From: Puffinus mauretanicus
Taxonomy: Eukaryota; Chordata; Aves; Procellariiformes; Procellariidae
DNA length: 64,000 bases
Reading direction: 5' to 3'
Assembly (NCBI GenBank): GCA_023333565.1
Contig: JAJKFH010002906.1
Location: 1,178,001 to 1,242,000 of the forward strand
The translations under genes were made by a program, and so were the position numbers. Position 1 is the stretch's first letter. Every line of letters begins with the position of its first letter. The notes below the pieces were generated by a model. It made no database searches and was not told where the DNA came from. It was given only the letters and a program-made list of their open reading frames with translations. This document shows positions 53,201 through 62,200 of the stretch, in pieces.

Positions 53201-56200
53201 GTGCCTAGCTCAAAGTTGGATATACTTCAGTTTAAAATGCTTTGTTTTCTGCTAAGAAAAAAAAAAACCAACAAAAAAAACCAAACTGTGGCTATTTTAC
53301 AACCATTATTCTTTCCCCAAGTTCTGTTTATTCACTTGATAGTTCTGTCACATTTCTTTCAACAGTTATGCCACTTTTCAATATTACACGTGGGTTGATA
53401 CTGGGATCAATACTGCTCAGTACCTTCATTATCAGCCTGGCCTGTGGATCAAAACACACCTTCAGTGCATTTGCAGATGATGCCAATTGGGGGGGAAATG
53501 GTCAATACACCAGAGGGCACTGTCCAGAGAGGCTGTGGAATCCCCATTCTTGGAGATTTTCAAGACTCGACTAGACAAGTTCCACAGCAACCTGATCTAA
53601 ATTCCAAGCTAGTCCTTTGCACAAGCAATTGATTTGGATGATATCCAGAAGTCTCAGCCCAGCATAAGTTTTTCCTGTGATTATACAAAAGGATGGCAAT
53701 CTCCTCACCCTGTTCCTCCATAAATACTTGTATTGCAGTGCTACTTATCAATGTTGCTGGATTTACAGAACTATTATTTTTTCTGGCTTTGAAGTTTCTT
53801 GATCAATTTCACTGAAAAAAGATCTTTAAAAAGTATATACATAAATGAGTAAAATAGTATGGTCAAAATGTCTTTTGGAAGGAACTTTAATTGAATAATG
53901 GCTTTTAATCCACTGAGAAATTATAGGGGTAGAAGGGTAAGAACAAAGAAGAAAGCCATTTGAACGCAAATGAAGACATTCAGAGCAGCAGCTCATATGG
54001 AAATAGCTTGGATTTGGAGTTTCTTTGTAAGTTAAGACTGCAATATCAGTGAGAGGTAATTAAAAGCTTGAAGGCTTTTCATATCAGAATTATCTTGAAA
54101 TGGAGCCTGTGGCATTTATAGACCACTATGAAGCAATTAACAAGAGGAAAGCCTGAATGCTAAGCATTCATTCTAAGTTCATTCTAAAAATAAGTGGTTT
54201 ACAGTTTAATTGGTTTGACAAAGTTAAATATACAAAAGTTTCTCATCATAGAGGTATGAGTCCAGGAATACAAGAAAAAACACACAATAAAACCCCAGCA
54301 ATAAACAGCTCGTGGGAAACCAGAATTCAAGACAAAAACATAACCTCATTTGAACTTCAGGAACTTGCATGCAGAGACAGAAATTCCCAAGGAAGTTGGG
54401 AAAGGATGGTCAGTCAGCATCTAAGAAACATCACAAGCTTTTGTACTGCTTCCCAGGAACAGAAATTGAAGAATTTAGGTCTGTGAGAGAAGCCTTTTGA
54501 ACAAAGCTGCTAATCTAGCTTGCCTGCCAATTGACTACATGGAGTTCCAGATAGACATCTCATTTTCTTTGAGCTATTGGCCTAAAACATCAGTCACAGA
54601 TACTGTAGAATCTTGGCTGTACAAACTGAAGTGCAAACTCTGCTGTCACTGAGATATTCAACCAGAAGCCTACTGTTTCTCTAGCAAGTAATCAGAAAAC
54701 AAGTATCTGAAGAGGCTTTTTAGCTTAGAAAGAACCCCAGTTCAAGAGTAGTTCTAGATAGTGGAAATAATAATGTCCTGTTTCCAATACCTTTCCCCAG
54801 CATAGATTCTCCAACATGGAAGAAATTAAACATACTCCCTACAGTGAACAAGCAGCCCAGAAAGGCTACTTTCCTCTAAACAATTTGTACTTTCATAACA
54901 CTTCGAGGAAATTTCTATTTGTGAAACTTCGGCTACTTCTTAAACTGGGCTGAAATTATCTTATTTACCCTAAATGTTTTAGCGTTTTTGCATGCATTGC
55001 TCTCAGCCTTATTTCTTTAGCAAACTAGACTAAAAAGTACTTCAATTTACTGAAAGCAAAATGTTTACTAGCTTATTCTCAGCTGCAAGCATGATTTAGA
55101 AAGCATGACTGCTACATTAGCATCACTGCACGATTCTTCATGTTAAAAATGATTTGGTAAGAATATCCAGGAAAAAGCTTCAAGTGTTGACACTAGGGAA
55201 AGAAGTATTCTCAAAAAGGTTTTGGTTTTGTTTTTTTATTGACCACATATTTCAACTGGCAGCTTTTAAGCTTCTCTTAACTGGAAACAGTGAAGAGGGA
55301 GAGAGGCCAAACAGTAGGAATTTCTTGTAGCTCTCCACTAATTCCATGCTGTCTCTGGGTGCAAGCGGATGAGTACATACGAGTAGATGATCAAGAACCA
55401 TTTGCTATTTTGCAACTGACAAGGGAAGAATTTGCTTATTAGCTATGAAACGTCTGCTGCATTCCATACTTTGTTATGCCACTGAGCTACAAAAGCTAAT
55501 AAAATTCCCAAACAGAAGCCAAGCTTTTTGATCACAGCTCTTTTTTTCTTCCTGTTTTGGCACAAGTCACACCAGGAACATCCTGTACCAGCCAAAAGAG
55601 TCATCATGGGCTATTACTCCAAAATTTCAGTAACTGCTCACTAGTCAGACTTCATCATAGTATAATGTAGTTACGGCAGCAGTGCTGTTACAGTCCCTTT
55701 TATCTCAACAGGATGCTCTGCTTCTTCAGAAACAGTTTAATTTGCTTTTCAGAATGTGGCTTCAGACGCAACCTGTATGTTCAATAAATATATTTCAAAT
55801 CGGGCCTTGCAGTTCATATTCAGCCAAAACTTGGTCTTTCTTCATATTGGCAATCTTATGTAGCATGCACAGAAGTTAGACTGAATTGAGAGCATTTAAT
55901 AACAGGATTTGTCCTTTTAAAGAAAAGGGGCTTAAGCTCCAATTAGCTTAAATTACTGCCAAACCTCTGTTGTAAGAAGAAAGGTGTTGCACTTACCACC
56001 TTGGAATAATACCATTCTCTAAACTGGTTGTCTGACTTCGGAGCCAGCGACGTTGGTAGCTGCTAGAAGATGATGATGAAGAGCTTGGAGATGGAAAAGG
56101 AGTGACCAGAAGACTGCTCAGAGATGCTATCAAGAAAGCAAGAAACCCCACATATACTGAATTACAAAGAGTGCTGGTTAAATATTTTTGTTCATACTCT

Positions 56201-59200
56201 AACTGGGAACAAATTCCCACAAATATTGCTCTTGCTTGCTCATCTTTTTCACTGACTCGCAACAGGAGAGACAATTATTTTAAATAAACCTTGCTGCCTG
56301 AGGACATTCTTTTCTTATAAAGTCAGAGATCTTCCCTACTAGAACATACTAAAAGTCGTCTTATTCTCATTAAATAACACCTAAGAGGTGTTGCCCTCCC
56401 ATTACAATAGACAGATGTCCTGGTCTCCTGGCCTCCTATTCCTATTCAGTGCAAAAACATCTCTTCCCTTGCTTTAGTAAAGGCTCCAGCCAGTTCTTTC
56501 TCCAAATTATAAATTGGTTAAGAACCCAGAAAATGATGGCTGTAAACAAAGAATATCATTACAAATATTCTTGCATTAAGGCTTGGGGCAAAAGCAGAAG
56601 GAAAACCACTTAGCAGATCCAAAAAATTTTGGATTTGCAGGTCATAAGGTGCCTGAATTTCAGGTGAATCACAGCACCAAAGAACTGTAACATAATTACA
56701 AAAGCAGGCAAACAAGACAGACAGCAGATACCTGACCGAGCAATGCCGCTGTCTCTGTCCTCATTTTGTCCTCTGCTAGGCATATCAACAGGCGTGCTGT
56801 GTGCTAAAACAAGCAGATCAGATCAATAGAAAATATTACATAACTCATTATACTATTTGTCAGCATCTAAAAAAAATGTTTAAGTTTAAAGGTCATAAAA
56901 CAGCAAAGTTACATCCTGTACTGTTACTCCAAATAAGCAGTATGGTGTGAGCAGAGGTGGAAGCAAACAGTATTCCCATACTGAGTATCATGTTACTAGA
57001 GGAAGTTGGTTATTTGCCCCACTCTAAAAACATCTCTAAGAAGCTTAAGAATGTAAATACAGTCTACATTACCAGAAATCAGATATGCTTTGAAAATGAG
57101 GGCTGGTGGTACCCTCATCTGTCATTCTTGACATTTTTTTGTGTGTGCAAGATTGTCATTTTACACAGGTTAACATCATAATGAAATAGTCAAATACGAG
57201 GTCCATTAAGCTTCTGATTCGCTCCTCAAGCACAGATTTACTATCCACAAAGCCTATGTTGTATCACATTGAAGTGTTAGTAGTGCAGAGTCACTCAAAT
57301 TGTAGAGCATGCAAGATTTGCAAAGGCTGTGAAGAAACTGCATTGGTATTCCAGTTTGCATTTTTGCAATTAACAGAACTAATTAGGCCTAAGATCTACC
57401 CACCTGCATATGTCATGAGTATACCTGTAAAAGGAGACTTTATGTAGTTTAAAGTTTTGAAAATTAAAGAAATTGATATTGTTAAAGAAAAAACCTTAAA
57501 GCCTCCCAGACTTAGCTCAGGAATTAATTTTGAATGTCTGCCATCAAATTAAGAAAAAGTAGCAAGAGGTAAGAGAAGAAAAAGCTGTACACCAGCAAGA
57601 CACCTGCACACTAGCCAGAAACCAACTATAAGCCAGGAAACATAAGTTCTCTAAGAAACATAAGGGCTCATTTATTAAAAACATTGCATAAAAATACCTT
57701 TAAAATTAAACACAGGAATTAGAAAAGAAATATGAACAAGAAGCAATTCATTTAGCTTTTTTTTGGAAGAAAGTTTTTTAAGTATAAGCCAGATATATCT
57801 GTTGTCACTATTTTAGCCCTTTCTGTTTCTAGAGAGTAATTATGCATGTCCTGCAAGAATTCAGAAGGAGCTGGATTTGTGTGTGCATATGGATGGGTCA
57901 CACTGTGGCTGGCATTCCACACAAACCTGCAAAGAAAGAAGCACTGCGGATGAGCCGGAGGGGACCTCCTTCAGACACACCCTGCAGCAGTTTGCTGCTA
58001 CACAGCTGTAACACACCTAGGAAACAAAAGCAATGTAGAGAAATGCAATGCAAAAAAGTTTTAAAAAAAAAGTGATGCACAGGAAAAAACCAAACTGAAC
58101 TATAGAGGGTCTCAAGTTGAGAGAAAGACATAGAACCTGGAAATATTTACCTAAATTACTTCCACTGCGACAGGTTCCCAAACCATTCTGATTCGAGCTC
58201 AGCTTTCCCAGGCTGGGATCTTGGTTGATGTATTCAAAGCTATCTTGTAAGCTAAAAAAGGGGAAAAAGCCAGTGTTCCTCAAGAATGTGATCAATAGGC
58301 ATTAATATTAGCTTGAGAATTAGGCTCATTTTATGGAAGAAAGAAGGCTGAAGATTAACTTTACAATCAAACTCAAGGGCCAGTACGTTTTCTGAAACTG
58401 TAAGGAAATAGGCATTTATTTTCTGTGTAGGTTCCCTCTTTGAATTATTCTGAGTTTCTGTATGTCACATTTGGGATTCAGTTTATTCACATTCGGCAAT
58501 TTTTGGGACAATGAAAAAGGGAACAGATGAGAAACAGTATATCTTCTGTCATTGTTGAAGGAAACAGAAGTGGGGTGCAGGGACACAAAGCTTTCTCCAC
58601 CTATACCCCTTCTTCACCCTTCTGGCAGCAGGAAGAGATAGAGGCTTTGATTGTCCAAAGCAGCTAACCTCTGAAGTCTGTTGCATGCCCTGGACAAATT
58701 AAGAAGCAGACACTCAGAAAGATTTTATTTTTTAAACTTGGGTGGCCTGGCTGGGATCTGTCAAAAGAATCCTTCTCCACAGCCACCATTTCTGATTTTC
58801 TGCTAGACTTTTCCACTTTGGCTAAGTCAAATTTAGAAGCAGTGACAGAAGGACTACAAAAGGAGAAAGAAGGAAAGACCACAAAAGGAGAAAGAAGGAA
58901 AGACCACAAAAGGAGAAAGAAGGAAAGACCACAAAAGGAGAAAGAAGGAAAGACCACAAAAGGAGAAAGAAGGAAAGATGGGGAAGAAAAAAAATAAAAA
59001 TAAAGAAAGTGTTCTTACTTATTGTTGCTTCCACTGAAGCTTCCTACCCTGGCTGAGAAGACTTTACTTATCATCAGCTGTGGGGGAGAGCTGAAAGGAT
59101 AAACAGCCATTTCAGTGAGTCATCAATTCCAAGTGCCTGACAACAAGAGAGTGCATCACAGAAAAGGACACTCACCGTATATAGTGAATTTTCAAGGTGG

Positions 59201-62200
59201 AGCCTTTGTAACTCATTGCCACTGAACCAAACATCATTTCTCCCAGCATGTTGACATCAGAGGCTGGTCTGGTGTACTGCACAGACAAGAAGATGGGAAA
59301 AGCAAAGTCAATAATAACTTAACATACTATTTCAATTTAATATAGTGCCATAGTGCTACATTTTGAATGGAGATTACAAGTAAGTTCTGCTTTTCCATGC
59401 AGACTAAGATCCTGTGTGGTTCTAACACACTGAGTGCGAGTACAAGCAAGTACAGCTGGAAGATGTACTTTGTTTAGCTCACTAGATGGGCATTGTTACC
59501 CCTGTTCCAGGGGGATCTCCAAAGGCAAGAAAGAGAAAAAAAGATCTACTGCATTTCCAAAGAAATAGCTGTGTCCAGCAACACTCCCATATAACAGAGA
59601 GTTTGAAAAACCTGTAGGTGTTCACGGGACTTAGATTCTGTGGTCTGGATACCCAAGCATTAAACTGTCTTCCTTATTCAAATGAGTAAATTCTCCTTCC
59701 CTGCCCTTATAGAAAGATTCTTGGAAACATTTCTGATTGGAAAATAATTTGTGAAGACTGTGTTTCTAAGTATAATCAGACCGATTTCTTGTTTTGTTTC
59801 AAAGACTGATCATCAATAGCAAATATGGAGGGAATTTGTTAATTCTGAAGGAAAACACTTAGCTTCTAGTTAAATATCATTTTTTTTCTACCTTAATCTC
59901 TACATGCTTCACATTACATTTTTCTAGATGAAATGTTTATGCTTTTACTGAGAAACAGCCGGAGTACCTAAAAAATAGTTCTCTTAAAAATTTCATGCTA
60001 TAGTAAGACAGACTAAAGGGACTCTTAATATACCATGTTCAACAGCTTCTTCAGAACTGAAGCATGAGTAAACATCTTTCAAAACAAGAACAGAGAACGG
60101 TATAGTGCTTTTTATGACCTTCATAAATAATAATGCTATTAAATATCTTTCGTAACTCTTTCAAAGACAAAACCAAGATAGACCAAAAGGTTAAGATGTA
60201 TCCACATGTTCTTACCCTACAACACTTTAAAGACAGGGTAGATATCTCAAGGTTCAGATTAACTTGTAATACACTAGAAGTATAACTAGTCGTTCAATGC
60301 ATGTAAGTTAAGGCTTTTATATACAAAATTCTTCAGTAAAATGGATAAATACAAGCAAGAAAAGGAATCAACAATACCTGATACTTCGGTATTTGTTCTT
60401 TGATATTTTGCATACAGCTTATTGAGGGACTATGGGAAGATATATTGTTGTTCCCACTGCTTGCCTGGCAGGTCTTGGCAGAAGTCTTTACAGAAGCATC
60501 CTCTGCCATTTTCTGTGTCAAAACAGAACAATATGATGAAAACAATGAAAGCAAACATGAGAGCTCCCATCTGTAAACATATCATGGCAAGATTTTTCTT
60601 AAACTACAGGTAACAAACAGAAATAAAAGATACTCTTAAATATTTAGTTCAAAAAATATGTATCAGTTTTAAAAGATTTTTAAGAAGGCCAGCATGAGAG
60701 AAAGTGCAGAACTACTCTCACATTTATATTGTCAGACAAGTTTTCATAGTATCACACAGAGTAATTAGTCAACGTTCCACTGGAACATCATTCCCAATTG
60801 TTATGAATTGCTCTGTGTAACATTTGCCAAAGTTTATGTAAACAAAATCCCAGCTTATGGGTTGCTTACAAATCAATTTCTGTAATCATTTGCATAATTA
60901 ATCACTCAGATTGCATATAACTTTTGCTCCCCAACTGATTAACGGATTTCTTAAACAGAAGAATAGCCAGCAAAAACAAGGGGTGAATGATGCATCATTT
61001 GGTAGAATTACCAGGTTATAAAATCTATTTGTTAAACCTGTAAAGGAGTTAAAAAGGAAAAAAAAAAGGCAAGCAAATGAATGCTTAAATCCAGATGACT
61101 GTTTAATTCAAAGTTTACTCTAAAGTCACTATATTTTAACAACATCTTAGAACTGATCAGAATGGTGTAAAGGAAATCTCGGAAAGATACCAATTATATT
61201 AATGCTATTCATACATGTTTCATACGACAAGCTGTATTTAATTAATTGGGATTTGCTTAATACAGTTTTCTTGAACAAAAACCAGTAAGTTTCTTGTTTT
61301 CTTTAACGGCTGGGGTTTTTTTCCCCCCAGTTTGAATGTCCATTAGATGTCAGTTAAAAGGACCACATTATTTCAAACACACTTCTCACATGCACTTGAA
61401 GTGATTTATATGAAGGGAGCAAAACTGTAACCTTGCAGCAATGACAACGGCTTAGAAAGTTTTAGAAAGCTTACCTCACACTTTTAAACTTCTTATACAT
61501 TTAAGAAATTCAAAATCCCTTAATGAACGTATATTTAATGTGTATTAATGTAAACATTCATTCATTTGGTGCCTATCGGAATGAAGTGTATTTTTGTAAG
61601 TCTCATTTTGTACCAGCTTGGTTTACCCCATTGGGAACATGCATTGGCAGAGATCAACTAAATTTTTTTAAAACGTCAACAAGGTACATATAGATAGTTT
61701 ACAGAAAAAACAAGCAAGCAGGCAAAAGGAAATAGTAATAACCTAGATGCTAGTAAAAAGCAGCCATAGCCAAATTTACATCACATATTTTGGGCTCAGC
61801 AAGATGAGAAAGGAATGATAACAGGAAATTAAATGGAAAAAAAAGTAGAATCCAATATTCCACATGACTGATTTTTAAGATGAACACTTTGAATACTACA
61901 GTGCTGTAACTGTAATAAGTTTTAGAATACTCAAGACACGATGACAAGATGATGAAATGGGCAAAAGGAAAGATACAGAAGAAAAAGAGGAAGAGCAAGC
62001 CAAGAAAAGTGGCATAGATGATCTGTCATTTTTTTAAAAGTTGAGTTTAAACCACAGTGATAGCACAGCTCCTTTACCGATTTAAAAATAAGCCTACTAG
62101 CATGTTAAAAAAAGTAAAATCCTGGACTTCTACATTTGCACTCCTTCTGTGCAGTTTTTCCTGGCATAGTATTTATGTGCTATTTCTTATATAATCCCAA

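Noticed and set aside
58664..59034. Phe/Ser/Leu-rich minus-strand ORFs resembling a membrane protein
   Set aside because: They are translations of the 25-bp minisatellite, whose unit has no stop on that strand; the period is not a multiple of three so each frame gives the same pattern.
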